Positions 1 through 9,248 of a stretch of 64,000 nt of DNA are shown in pieces. Origin of the DNA: Solirubrobacterales bacterium (GTDB lineage Bacteria > Actinomycetota > Thermoleophilia > Solirubrobacterales > Thermoleophilaceae); the NCBI GenBank assembly GCA_012718975.1, contig JAAYBF010000214.1, positions 1-64,000 of the forward strand. Reading direction: 5' to 3'. The notes under the pieces are model-generated. The model ran no database searches, was not told the origin of the DNA, and saw only the letters and a list, made by a program, of their open reading frames with translations. The translations under genes were made by a program, and so were the position numbers. Each line of letters begins with the position of its first letter. Within the stretch, counting starts at the first letter, position 1.

Positions 1-38
1 CCCGTTGGAGGGGCACTCGACCAAGGAGAAGGATCTCG

Positions 39-1820
39 ATGCGACTCACGACGACACCCATGAGAGACCGGTTGCGCCTCGCGCTGGCAGCGGGCGTGGC
101 GGTGGCGGCGATCGGCGCCGGCGCGCCCGCCGCGGCCGGCGCGGCGCCGCAGGCCCAGCTCGCGCACGACGTCAACCCCGGCCCGAGCAGCTCGGAGCCT
201 GAGGACTACGCGGAGATGGGAGGCTACCTCTACTTCCAGGGCGTCGACGGCATCCGCGGCCGCGAGCTGTGGAGGACCGACGGGACCAACGCGACGCCGG
301 TCGGCGACGTGCGGCCCGGCCCCTCCGGATCCTCGCCGGGCGGGCTCACGGCGCTCGGCGGGCACCTCTACTTCGCCGCCGACGACGGCGTCCACGGCCG
401 CGAGCTGTGGCGGACCGACGGCACCACGACCGAGCTGGTGATGGACATCCGGCCAGGCGGCGACTCGTCGTCGCCGACCAGCCCGACCGTGCACGGAGGG
501 GCGCTCTACTTCACCGCCGACGACGGTGTCAACGGCCGTGAGCTGTGGCGGACCGACGGGACCACGACGGGCCTCGTGCGCGACATCAATCCGGGTCTCG
601 GGGCCAGCGGCGTGTCCAACCTGACCCCGTTCGGCGGCCACCTCTACTTCCGCGCCGACGACACGGTCACCGGCTCTGAGCTGTGGCGGACCGACGGGAC
701 GCTCGGCGGCACGGTGCTGTGGTCGAACATCAATCCGGCCGCGGGCTCGTCGAACCCGAACAACCTGACCGTGCTGGACGGCCAGCTCTACTTCGGGGCG
801 AGCCATCCGGTGATCGGCGCCGAGCTGTGGCGGACCGACGGCGCGGGCTTGGCGGCGCCGGTGCAGGACATCAACCCCGGCGCCGCCGACGCCAACCCGG
901 CCGCGATCCACGCGCACGGGCAGCACGTCTACTTCCGGGCCAACGACGGCGTCACCGGCTCGGAGCTGTGGCGGGCCGACGTGGGCGGGGCCGAGCAGGT
1001 CGCCGACATCGAGCCCGGAGTCGGCGGGTCGAACCCGAGCGAGCTCGTCTCCTACGGCGACCACGTCTACTTCCGCGCGAACGACGGCGTCCACGGGCAG
1101 GAGATGTGGCGGTCGGGCGGCAGCGGCGCGGAGCTGGTCGTCGACACCCGGCCCGGCCCCGAGTCCGGTTCCATCTACGACCCGATCGTGCACGGCGGCG
1201 CGCTCTACTTCGTCGCCGAGCGGCCCGACGTCGGCTACGAGCTGTGGCGGACCGACGGCTCGTCGACCGCCCTGTTCGCGGACATCCTGCAGGGCACGCA
1301 GGGGTCCGACCCGTTCGACTTCACCCCCTACGGCGGCGCGCTGTACTTCAGCGCCAACGACGGCCACCACGGGTACGAGGTCTGGCGGGTGGCCGACGTG
1401 GCCGACGCCGCTCCGCCCACGGGCTCCCCGCAGGACGGCAAGGTCGGCCTCGCGGTCGTCAAGCGGGCACGGGTCGCGCGCTCGGGCCGCTTCGCCCAGC
1501 TCCGGCTCCGCTGCCCGGCGTCGGAGGCGAACGGGCCCTGCCGTGGCCGCGTGACGCTGCGCACCAAGGCGAAGCTGAAGGTCGGCGGCAAGCGGCGCCG
1601 GGTGGTGCTGGCCCGCCAGCGCTTCTCGGTTCCGGCCGGGACGACGCGGAAGGTGCGGATGCGGTTCGGCAAGGCGGCGCGGCGGTTGGTCGCGCGCAGC
1701 CCGCGGGCCCGCCGGACGGTCGCGATCGTCCTGGTGCGCGACGGCGCCGGCAACCGACGGACGCTCCGGCGCGCGGTGCGGCTGACGGTCGCCAAGCCGA
1801 AGGGCGGCCGGCGCCGCTGA
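39..1820 (+). CDS. Secreted ELWxxDGT-repeat (beta-propeller-like) protein
   Basis: Signal-peptide-like N-terminus; repeated 'GRELWRTDGT / GSELWRTDGT / GYELWRTDGS' and 'LYFxAxDGxxGxE' motifs roughly every 50 aa; basic C-terminal tail. Confidence 0.85.
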   Translation: MRLTTTPMRDRLRLALAAGVAVAAIGAGAPAAAGAAPQAQLAHDVNPGPSSSEPEDYAEMGGYLYFQGVDGIRGRELWRTDGTNATPVGDVRPGPSGSSPGGLTALGGHLYFAADDGVHGRELWRTDGTTTELVMDIRPGGDSSSPTSPTVHGGALYFTADDGVNGRELWRTDGTTTGLVRDINPGLGASGVSNLTPFGGHLYFRADDTVTGSELWRTDGTLGGTVLWSNINPAAGSSNPNNLTVLDGQLYFGASHPVIGAELWRTDGAGLAAPVQDINPGAADANPAAIHAHGQHVYFRANDGVTGSELWRADVGGAEQVADIEPGVGGSNPSELVSYGDHVYFRANDGVHGQEMWRSGGSGAELVVDTRPGPESGSIYDPIVHGGALYFVAERPDVGYELWRTDGSSTALFADILQGTQGSDPFDFTPYGGALYFSANDGHHGYEVWRVADVADAAPPTGSPQDGKVGLAVVKRARVARSGRFAQLRLRCPASEANGPCRGRVTLRTKAKLKVGGKRRRVVLARQRFSVPAGTTRKVRMRFGKAARRLVARSPRARRTVAIVLVRDGAGNRRTLRRAVRLTVAKPKGGRRR

Positions 1821-1856
1821 CCGTCGCGGGGATCGCCCCGCTTGCACATGCAGCGC

Positions 1857-1885
1857 CGAGCGCCGGGCCCCGTGCCCGGCGCTCG
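1857..1885. terminator. 12-bp perfect GC hairpin (CGAGCGCCGGGC-ccgtg-GCCCGGCGCTCG type) after the ELWxxDGT gene
   Basis: Inverted repeat read directly; intergenic between two + strand genes; no T-tract. Confidence 0.5.
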
Positions 1886-1949
1886 CCGTTGACGGCCGGA
1901 CGCCGTCCGGCGCTAAAGGTCTCGCCGGGAGGTGACGAGGTGAGGGGCG

Positions 1950-2582
1950 ATGGCACTCTCATACCTCCCTCGTCATCGCTGGACCAGCGCCCGGTCGCGG
2001 GGCGTCGCGGCAACGCTCGCCACGTGCCTGGCGCTGGTGCTCGTCTCTCTTCTCTCTCCGGTGGCCGCCGACGCCGCACAGGCGCGCGTCAGCGGCCACC
2101 TCCCCAACTGCTCGGTCGCGGTCACCGCGGCCTCGAAGGCGCCGCGCCAGGCGCCGCCGGTCCGCCTCGCCCGCGCGACGGTCTGCCTGATCAATCACGC
2201 GCGCGCAAAGCGCGGGATGCCGCGGCTGCGGCTCAACCGCCGGCTCGGCAAGGCCGCGATGTGGCACACCCACGACATGGTCCACCGCCGCTACTTCGGC
2301 CACGTCTCCGGTCGCGGGCGCGACGTGGTCGACCGTCTCCACGGCTCGCGCTACCTCGGCGGGCGGTTCAGCTGGGTCGTCGGCGAGAACCTCGCCTGGG
2401 GCTCGGGCCGGCGCGGCACGCCGATCGAGATCTTCCGCGCGTGGATGCGCAGCCCCGGCCACCGGCGCAACATGCTCGACCCGCGCTTCCGCGAGATGGG
2501 CATCGGCGTGATCGCCCGCGCGCCGATGAGCGTCGGCGCGGCCGCGGCGACCTACACGACCACCTTCGGCGTCCGTCGCTGA
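1950..2582 (+). CDS. Secreted CAP-domain (SCP/PR-1-like) protein
   Basis: Signal peptide; 'NHARAKRGMPRLRLNRRLGKAAMWHTHDMVHRRYFGH...GENLAWGSG...IFRAWMRSPGHRRNMLDPRFREMGIGV' matches the CAP family. Confidence 0.9.
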   Translation: MALSYLPRHRWTSARSRGVAATLATCLALVLVSLLSPVAADAAQARVSGHLPNCSVAVTAASKAPRQAPPVRLARATVCLINHARAKRGMPRLRLNRRLGKAAMWHTHDMVHRRYFGHVSGRGRDVVDRLHGSRYLGGRFSWVVGENLAWGSGRRGTPIEIFRAWMRSPGHRRNMLDPRFREMGIGVIARAPMSVGAAAATYTTTFGVRR

Positions 2583-2585
2583 GGC

Positions 2586-2609
2586 GCGGCGGGGCGGTCG
2601 CCCCGCCGC
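2586..2609. terminator. GC-rich hairpin GCGGCGGGGC-ggtc-GCCCCGCCGC immediately after the CAP gene
   Basis: 10-bp perfect inverted repeat starting about 4 nt after the stop codon. Confidence 0.55.
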
Positions 2610-2893
2610 CCCAAATGTTTCGGACGACGCGGAACCGGGGAGGGTCCGGGCGAGGCCGCGCCCTCCATCGCGGCCCCCAACCCCAGCCCGGAGCGCAGTG
2701 GGACCGTGCCCCTCCTACACGGCCCCACCCCTCCAATTGCGCTGTCGTCCGGCGCCTTCCCTTCGCGCCTTCGGACACCGGAACCGTAACATCGCGTTCC
2801 TCTCGTGTCAAGAGTTACAAAGTGGTCTGACCAAAGCTACCGCCAGGCTGTCGCGCCGGTTCGGCCCCGAACCGCGACGTATCCTTGCCGGGG

Positions 2894-5800
2894 ATGCGCG
2901 CCGACCCTCTAGCCGGCCTCACCGAGGCGCAGCTGGCCGCGGTCACCCACCCCGGCGGGGCGCTGGCGGTGACCGGCGGCGCGGGCAGCGGCAAGACGAC
3001 GGTGCTCGCCCACCGTTTCGCCTGGCTGGCGTCCGTCCAGGGCTCCCCGCGGCGGCTGCTGGCGGTCGTCGCGTCCGACCGGGCGCGCGACGAGCTGCTC
3101 GCCCGCCTCGCCGAGCTGGTCGCCCCGCCCTACGACGAGCTCGAGGTCGTCACCTTCCACGCCCTCTGCCACGGCATCGTCGCGAGCGAGGCGCTCGAGG
3201 CGGGCGTCGACCCGCTGTTCGTCCCGGTCAGCCGCGCCGACCGGGTCGCGCTGCTGCTCGACCGGCTCGGCGAGCTGACGCTGCGCCGCCACGAGATCCG
3301 CGGCAACCCGGCGCCGCTGGTGGCGAGCTTCGTCGCCCGGATCGACCGGCTCAAGGAGGAGATGGTCACGCCGGACACGCAGATGGAGCGCGCCCGCCGC
3401 GCGCTCCAGCTCGCGGCCGACGGCGGCGACGCGGCCCGCTCGCTGGCCGAGCGCGAGGTCGAGTTCGCCCAGATCTACGCCGACCACGACCGCCTGCTCG
3501 CCGACCGCGGCGCGCTCGACCACGGCGACCTCGTCCTGACCGCCTTCCGGCTGCTGCACGAGCGCCCCCACGTCCGTGAGCGGGTCGCCGCACGCCACCG
3601 CCACGTGCTCGTCGACGAGTACCAGGAGGCGACGCTCGCCGAGGGGGCGGTGCTGGGCCTGCTGTGCGCCGAGCACGGGCAGATCACGGTCGCCGGCGAC
3701 GACGCCCAGACCCGGCGGCGGTTCGGCTCGGTCGGCGGGCGCAACCTCGCCGACTTCGCGCGCGAGTACCCGGAGGCGACCGAGATCGACCTCGGCCCGA
3801 GCCAGCGCTGCGCCGACGCGATCGCCCGTGTCGCGGGCGCGGTGGTCGCCGACCGCGACGCGCCCGCGCTGCGCGGCCGCTCCGACGCGAGCGCCGACGT
3901 CCGCTTCTGGCGCTGCGCGTCCGAGCAGGCGCAGGCGCAGGCGGCGGCGCTGGCGATCGAGCGGCTGGTCGCCGGCGGGGCCGACCCGGGCCGGATCGCG
4001 GTGCTGGTGCGCTCGGCGGCTGTCGACGGGACCGTCGTCGGCGGGGCGCTCGAGCAGCGCGCGGTGCCGTTCCGGGTCAGCGGGCCGGGCGCGTACTTCC
4101 AGCGGGCCGAGGTCCGCGACGTGCTCGCCTGGCTGCGGGTGCTCGCCGACCCGGCCGACTCGGGCGCCGCGGTGCGTGCCCTGACCCGGCCGCCGATCGG
4201 GCTGCACTCGGTCGACATCGCCCGCCTGACGCAGCTCGCCCGGCGGCGCAAGGTCGACATGCCGGCCGCGGTTGCCGCCGCGCTCGACGGGCCGCAGCTC
4301 TCGCCGGAGGGCCGCGACCGCGCCCAGGCGTTCCTCGAGCTCTACCGCGCCGCCGGGCCGGCGTTCGAGAACCGCCGGCCGGACGCGTTCGTGCGCCGCC
4401 TGGTGGAGCGGGTCGGGGTGCGGCGCCAGCAGGTGTTCGCCACCCAGGCCGACACCGTCGAGCGGCTGCGCAACATCGCCCGGCTGCCGGAGCTGGCGAC
4501 CCGCTACATGCGCCGCGAGCCGCTCGCGACCCCGCGCGACTTCACCCGCTACCTGCAGGCCGTCGCCGACTCGGGGCTCCCGGAGCCCGAGGCGACCGTG
4601 ACCGGCGGGGCGCCGGCCGTCGCGATCCTCGACGTCGCCGACGCGAAGGGCCGCGAGTTCGACCACGTCTTCGTGCTCGCGCTGTCGGCGGCGCGGATGC
4701 CGGGGCGCGCCCCGGCCGACGATCCGGCCGGCCCGGCGCTCGCCGCACCGGGCGAGGCGCCCACGCCGACGGTCCGCACGACCCACGAGGCGGCCCAGCG
4801 GCGGCTCGCGCACATCGCCCTGTCGCGCGCCCGGCGGACGTTGGTGTTGTCGTGGGCGGAGACGCCGAACGGCTCGCCGGCGCGGCCGTCGCCGTTCTAC
4901 GAGGAGGCGCGCGCGGCGGCGGGGGCGCCGGAGGAGCGCTTCGACGAGGAGCTGTTCGGGCCCGGCGAGGGGCTGCACTCGACGTTCCGGATCATGCGCG
5001 ACGAGCTGCTCGAGACCGTCCACCGCGTCGGCGGCCGGCTCGGCGAGATGCGTCTCGACGCGACGCTCGACGTGTCGCAGGCGGTGGCGCGCTACCTGGA
5101 GCTGCTGAAGGTCGCGGCGCTGATCGAGCGGACCAAGGCCGGTCAGCCGCTCGACGATGCGATCGCCGAGGTCAACCAGCTGCTGGCGGCGGGCGCGTCG
5201 GCCGAGCAGCGCGAGGTGCTGGAGGGCTCCGCGCTCGACGACTGGCTGCGCGACGCCGGCCGCGACCCGGATCGCCTCCCCGGCGCCGGCGACGACCAGG
5301 GCCGCGGCTCGCTCGACCCGTTCATCCCGCGCCGGCGCGGCGCGGGCGCGCCGGAGCACGGGCTGATGCTGTCGGCGTCGGACATCGAGACCTACCGGCT
5401 GTGCCCGCTGAAGTACAAGTTCGCGCGGGTGTTCCGGATCCCGCAGGAGGCGACGATCCACCAGCGCTTCGGGATCGCGCTGCACACCGTGCTGGAGCGG
5501 TTCCACAAGTCGCCGAACGCGGGGCGGGAGGAGCTGTTCGAGCTGTTCGAGGCGTCGTGGCGGCGCGGCGGGTTCGGCGAGTCCGACGACGAGCTGCAGT
5601 TCCGCGAGCGGGGCGTCGAGGCGCTCGAGCGCTACTGGGAGCAGACGCGCGACCAGGAGGGCGAGCCGGTCTGGTTCGAGCGCAGCTTCTCGTTCCAGCT
5701 CGGCCCGCACGTGATCCGCGGCCGCGTCGACCGCGTCGACCGCCGGCCCGACGGCAGCTACGAGGTCATCGACTACAAGACCGGCCGCTCGAAGACCGCG

Positions 5801-6070
5801 GAGGAGCTGCGCTCCGACGTCCAGCTCTCGATCTACCAGATGGGCGCGCGCGAGTCCTGGGGCGTCGAGACCTCCGCCCACTCCTACTACTACGTGATGA
5901 CCGCCGAGAAGGTGCCGGTCGCCCACTCCGACGCCGAGCTCGAACGCGTCCGCGAGACGATCGAGGGGATCGGCGAGGGCATCTCCCGCCAGGACTTCCA
6001 GCCGACCCCGAAGGCCGAGATCTGCGCCTTCTGCGACTTCCGCATCGTGTGCCCGGCGGCAGAGCGGTAG
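2894..6070 (+). CDS. UvrD/Rep-family helicase fused to a C-terminal PD-(D/E)XK nuclease with Fe-S-type cysteines (RecB/AddB-like)
   Basis: Walker A 'VTGGAGSGKTTVLAHRF', motif II 'VLVDEYQEA', 'DAKGREFDHVFVLAL', 'HIALSRARRTLVLSW'; C-terminal 'LSASDIETYRLCPLKYKF...GRVDRVDRRPDGSYEVIDYKTG...CAFCDFRIVCP'. Confidence 0.9.
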   Translation: MRADPLAGLTEAQLAAVTHPGGALAVTGGAGSGKTTVLAHRFAWLASVQGSPRRLLAVVASDRARDELLARLAELVAPPYDELEVVTFHALCHGIVASEALEAGVDPLFVPVSRADRVALLLDRLGELTLRRHEIRGNPAPLVASFVARIDRLKEEMVTPDTQMERARRALQLAADGGDAARSLAEREVEFAQIYADHDRLLADRGALDHGDLVLTAFRLLHERPHVRERVAARHRHVLVDEYQEATLAEGAVLGLLCAEHGQITVAGDDAQTRRRFGSVGGRNLADFAREYPEATEIDLGPSQRCADAIARVAGAVVADRDAPALRGRSDASADVRFWRCASEQAQAQAAALAIERLVAGGADPGRIAVLVRSAAVDGTVVGGALEQRAVPFRVSGPGAYFQRAEVRDVLAWLRVLADPADSGAAVRALTRPPIGLHSVDIARLTQLARRRKVDMPAAVAAALDGPQLSPEGRDRAQAFLELYRAAGPAFENRRPDAFVRRLVERVGVRRQQVFATQADTVERLRNIARLPELATRYMRREPLATPRDFTRYLQAVADSGLPEPEATVTGGAPAVAILDVADAKGREFDHVFVLALSAARMPGRAPADDPAGPALAAPGEAPTPTVRTTHEAAQRRLAHIALSRARRTLVLSWAETPNGSPARPSPFYEEARAAAGAPEERFDEELFGPGEGLHSTFRIMRDELLETVHRVGGRLGEMRLDATLDVSQAVARYLELLKVAALIERTKAGQPLDDAIAEVNQLLAAGASAEQREVLEGSALDDWLRDAGRDPDRLPGAGDDQGRGSLDPFIPRRRGAGAPEHGLMLSASDIETYRLCPLKYKFARVFRIPQEATIHQRFGIALHTVLERFHKSPNAGREELFELFEASWRRGGFGESDDELQFRERGVEALERYWEQTRDQEGEPVWFERSFSFQLGPHVIRGRVDRVDRRPDGSYEVIDYKTGRSKTAEELRSDVQLSIYQMGARESWGVETSAHSYYYVMTAEKVPVAHSDAELERVRETIEGIGEGISRQDFQPTPKAEICAFCDFRIVCPAAER

Positions 6071-6074
6071 GGGG

Positions 6075-6281
6075 TCAGGGACCGGGCGCGAGCGCGAGGC
6101 CCACCACGACACCGGCGAGGGCGACCATCAGGGTGGTGAGGAGCGTCGTCCCGAGTTCTACTCGGAAGGCTCGGCGCCGCTCGAGCTGATCATGGATTCG
6201 CTCGATCTGGTTCTCGCATCGCCTGAACCCGGCTTCCATCTGCTTGGTGAGGGCCTCTGTGGGATCGGTTGGGAGGGGCAT
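6075..6281 (-). CDS. Small coiled-coil protein with one C-terminal TM helix
   Basis: 68 aa, 'KQMEAGFRRCENQIERIHDQLERRR' plus hydrophobic 'LLTTLMVALAGVVVGLALA'; paralogue of the 6617 ORF; convergent to the helicase. Confidence 0.6.
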   Translation of the reverse strand: MPLPTDPTEALTKQMEAGFRRCENQIERIHDQLERRRAFRVELGTTLLTTLMVALAGVVVGLALAPGP

Positions 6282-6533
6282 GGGGTGTCTTGGTGTTGGG
6301 GCCGAACGTTCAGGTCAGCATAGCGTATAGGCTGTCTACACGCGTTCGACCGCGCCGCTTGGCTAGTCCACATCGGCTGTCGGAGCGGCAGGGTCCTGGT
6401 GCGGATCGGGGGGGGGGTAAGGTACGGGCGCAAGGGCTCCGAAGCTGAATACCTGCGGTTTAGTGGGCTAGTGCGCGCGAACAACTCGCACTTAGCAGTT
6501 CCGCCAACGTAGCCCGCGTGTGTTCGAGAGGGT

Positions 6534-6621
6534 CTCCCGCCAGGGCGTCCAGCTGACCTCGAAGGCCGGGATTTGCGCCTTCCGGATCGTGTGCCCGGCG
6601 GCGGACCGGTTGGGGGTCAGG
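6534..6621 (+). pseudogene. Decayed duplicate of the helicase 3' end
   Basis: Near-identical to 5982-6079 (tctcccgccagg..tccagc.gacc.cgaaggccg.gat.tgcgcctt..atcgtgtgcccggcggc..ggGGGTCAGG) with a 9-nt deletion and loss of the stop codon. Confidence 0.85.
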
Positions 6622-7009
6622 CCGTGAGGTGCCCTGTGGCGATCGCGCCAGCGAGAGTGGCGACGATGCCGACGAGCCCGATGACGAGCGCGATGGCGAA
6701 CCGCACTATCAACGAGCGCAGGTCACGGATCTCCCCGTGCAATCCGGCGAAGTCGTTCTTCATCTCGGCGCGTAGCACTGCGATGTCGGTCTTGATCTCG
6801 GTGCGCTGTTCGGCCACGTTGTCCTTGGCCTCTCCGCGCAGTCCGGAGAGGTCTCCCTTCAGCTCCTGGCGGAGCTCCTTGATCTGCCGCTCGCCGCGGG
6901 CGAAGCCGGCGTCCATCCGGTTGGCGAGGTCGTCTATGCGGTCGTCTGTCCAGGTCATGAGCTGCACCGGCTGGAGGCTAGGTCGTGGAGGGCCTTCAGG
7001 GAACAGCAT
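6617..7009 (-). CDS. Coiled-coil protein with C-terminal TM helix, paralogue of 6075..6281
   Basis: 'NRMDAGFARGERQIKELRQELKGDL...' aligned to 'KQMEAGFRRCENQIERIHDQLE'; C-terminal hydrophobic 'FAIALVIGLVGIVATLAGAIATG'; start may be internal (MTWTDD). Confidence 0.65.
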   Translation of the reverse strand: MLFPEGPPRPSLQPVQLMTWTDDRIDDLANRMDAGFARGERQIKELRQELKGDLSGLRGEAKDNVAEQRTEIKTDIAVLRAEMKNDFAGLHGEIRDLRSLIVRFAIALVIGLVGIVATLAGAIATGHLTA

Positions 7010-7170
7010 ATACGCTTGGCAGTGTTACGACTGACGCACGTCTGATCGCGAAATGTGTCGCGCGTGGCGGGCGGGTTACGATCGCGGTCCTCCCCGCTCA
7101 GTCCAGCGATGGCGCTCTGGCCTTTCATGGCGTGAGATGGGCGGTTTACAGACACTGATACGGTTGCCCG

Positions 7171-9204
7171 ATGGGGAGCGGGTGGCGAGTCGGGGCCGTG
7201 ACAGTGTCGATTGCCGCGATCGCCGCCGTCGCGCCGGCTACCGCGGGCGCTCAGGCGACGGCTCCGGCACAGCAGGCCTCGCCCTGCGCGCTGGCCGACA
7301 GCCTTCTCGATTCGGGTGAGACCAAGCGTGCACGGGCCGCCTACGTGGAGGTGTTGGGGGACGATCCCAGCGCCCCTTGCGCGCGGCAGGGGCTCGCCGT
7401 GGCGAATGGAGTCGACGCCGGCTCGAAGGCGGCGGCCGCCGACAGCGCGGCGGCCGAGCCGCTGAGTACTGCGGTCGAGCTCTGCGCCTCCGGCGCGGCG
7501 AAGGAGGCCGCCGGCGACGACGAGGCGGCCACCAAGGACTATCTGAAAGCCCTCGACGAGGATCCGGAGGCGGTGTGCAAGCAGGCCCTCGCCGACTTGA
7601 ACGCCCCGCCGTACGGCGGGTTAGGCGAGACCGCCGACGATGCGCTCGACTGGATCGGCGCGCTGGCGAAGTGGTTGGCCGTGGTGGTCGCCGCCGTGGC
7701 GCTTGCGCTCGCGGTCGGGTTGCTGGCGCTCGCCACCGTCCTGAGGCCTCTTGCCAGGGAGTTCGAGGGCCTGCCGGTGATAGGCCCACATCTGCGGCCA
7801 CGGCTGAAGCTCGAGGTCGTCGACGACGGAGCGCTCGGCGACGCCGGCAAGGGGGCCGGCGCCGCCCTCACGGCGCGGATCAAGGAGCGGCTGCACCGCT
7901 ACCACGAGCAGGCGCAGGCGGATGTCGGCGCCGAGCAGGACCTCGACGTCGGCGCCCTCGCCGACCGGTTCGCGGACCTCGCCGGCGACGATGCCGGCCT
8001 CAAGGACGCCGTCGCCCAGGCGAGCGAGGTCCACGATCACGCGAAGTTCGCGGCGGCGGTGGTCAAGCTGGCCTCCGCTCTCCTTCCCCGGCGGCGCTTC
8101 GTCGTGTTCGGCCTCATCGATCCACCGGACGGCGACAGCATGTCCGCGACGGTGAGCATCGAGGACGGCGGCAATGTGCCGGCCGTGGCTCGGGTGGCCG
8201 GGAAGGGCGGCGCCAAGCCGCCGGCAAACAGCGACTACCTCGGCCTCGCCGACCCGATCGCCATCTGGGTCCAGTACGAGGTCGCGCGACTGCTCGGCGG
8301 CGAGAGCGCTCTGCCCGCGGACGGGCCGGAGTCGTTCGCGCTCGCTCGCGAGGCCGGCGAACATCAGGCGGCGCGACGCTACACGGAGGCGCTGGCGCTC
8401 TACGAGCGGGCGGTGATCCTGTATCCGCGCAACTGGGCGGCCTGGCTGGGCCAGGCGAGCATGGAGGTGCGGCTTGATCGCTACGACCGTGCGGTCGACA
8501 CCCTCGCCCGCGCCAGGGCGGCGATCGAGCAGGACGGTTCGGGCGGTGGCCGCCTCGTCGCCGACTACTACCGCCTCGTCTACCAGCACCTCGCGCAGCG
8601 GTTGAACCGGACGTTCGTCGACGGCGCAGGGTCCTCGACCGCCACCTTGGAGGACGATCTCGCGCAAGGCGAGGCCGAGGCGGGGGCGTTCGTCCAGCAG
8701 GTCGCGACGAGGATCGCGGAGCTCGAGGACGAGGTGAACGTCGCGCCGCCGGTCTGGTGGCGCCGGCCACTGGAGTGGCTGCGGCATCGTCGCCAGGACG
8801 ATGCTCGTGACGACGCTGACCGCCTCCTGCAGTTCCTCGACAGGGTCGTGCATCCGTGCGCGACGGTCGTGCTCGCCGGCTTCCAGGCCCGTCGCGGAGA
8901 GGTCGACGGCGCCCGGCTCACCGTGGGGTCCCTCAGCGCGGCGGACGCCAAGCGGTACTCCTACAGGGCGTGGTACGACCTCGCCTGTCTCGAGGCCACC
9001 ATCGCGGCCGCCGGCCACGACGAGGCTCTGGACTCCGCCCTCGTGTGCCTGCGCCGAGCGTTCACCGTCGCGCCCGGCCGCCGGCGCTACGCGCTCGTGG
9101 AGTGGGCGAGGATCGACCCCTCGCTAAAGGCGGTCCGCGAGAGCCATGGCGACGAGTTCCGGACGCTCGTCTACGAGTTCGCGCCGGTCGGGCGGGTGCG
9201 ATAG
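7171..9204 (+). CDS. Membrane-anchored TPR-containing protein
   Basis: Signal/TM segments ('LAVVVAAVALALAVGLLALATVL'), TPR-like 'REAGEHQAARRYTEALALYERAVILYPRNWAAWLGQASMEVRLDRYDRAVDTLARARA'. Confidence 0.75.
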   Translation: MGSGWRVGAVTVSIAAIAAVAPATAGAQATAPAQQASPCALADSLLDSGETKRARAAYVEVLGDDPSAPCARQGLAVANGVDAGSKAAAADSAAAEPLSTAVELCASGAAKEAAGDDEAATKDYLKALDEDPEAVCKQALADLNAPPYGGLGETADDALDWIGALAKWLAVVVAAVALALAVGLLALATVLRPLAREFEGLPVIGPHLRPRLKLEVVDDGALGDAGKGAGAALTARIKERLHRYHEQAQADVGAEQDLDVGALADRFADLAGDDAGLKDAVAQASEVHDHAKFAAAVVKLASALLPRRRFVVFGLIDPPDGDSMSATVSIEDGGNVPAVARVAGKGGAKPPANSDYLGLADPIAIWVQYEVARLLGGESALPADGPESFALAREAGEHQAARRYTEALALYERAVILYPRNWAAWLGQASMEVRLDRYDRAVDTLARARAAIEQDGSGGGRLVADYYRLVYQHLAQRLNRTFVDGAGSSTATLEDDLAQGEAEAGAFVQQVATRIAELEDEVNVAPPVWWRRPLEWLRHRRQDDARDDADRLLQFLDRVVHPCATVVLAGFQARRGEVDGARLTVGSLSAADAKRYSYRAWYDLACLEATIAAAGHDEALDSALVCLRRAFTVAPGRRRYALVEWARIDPSLKAVRESHGDEFRTLVYEFAPVGRVR

Positions 9205-9248
9205 GTGCTCATGGCCGCGGCCGGCGTTCAAGATGACAGGGTGTGACG

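Noticed and set aside
2909-6112. 1067-aa minus-strand ORF opposite the helicase
   Set aside because: Typical GC-skewed antisense ORF: low-complexity Arg/Val/Leu/Ala composition and no motifs, whereas the + strand frame has all helicase and nuclease motifs
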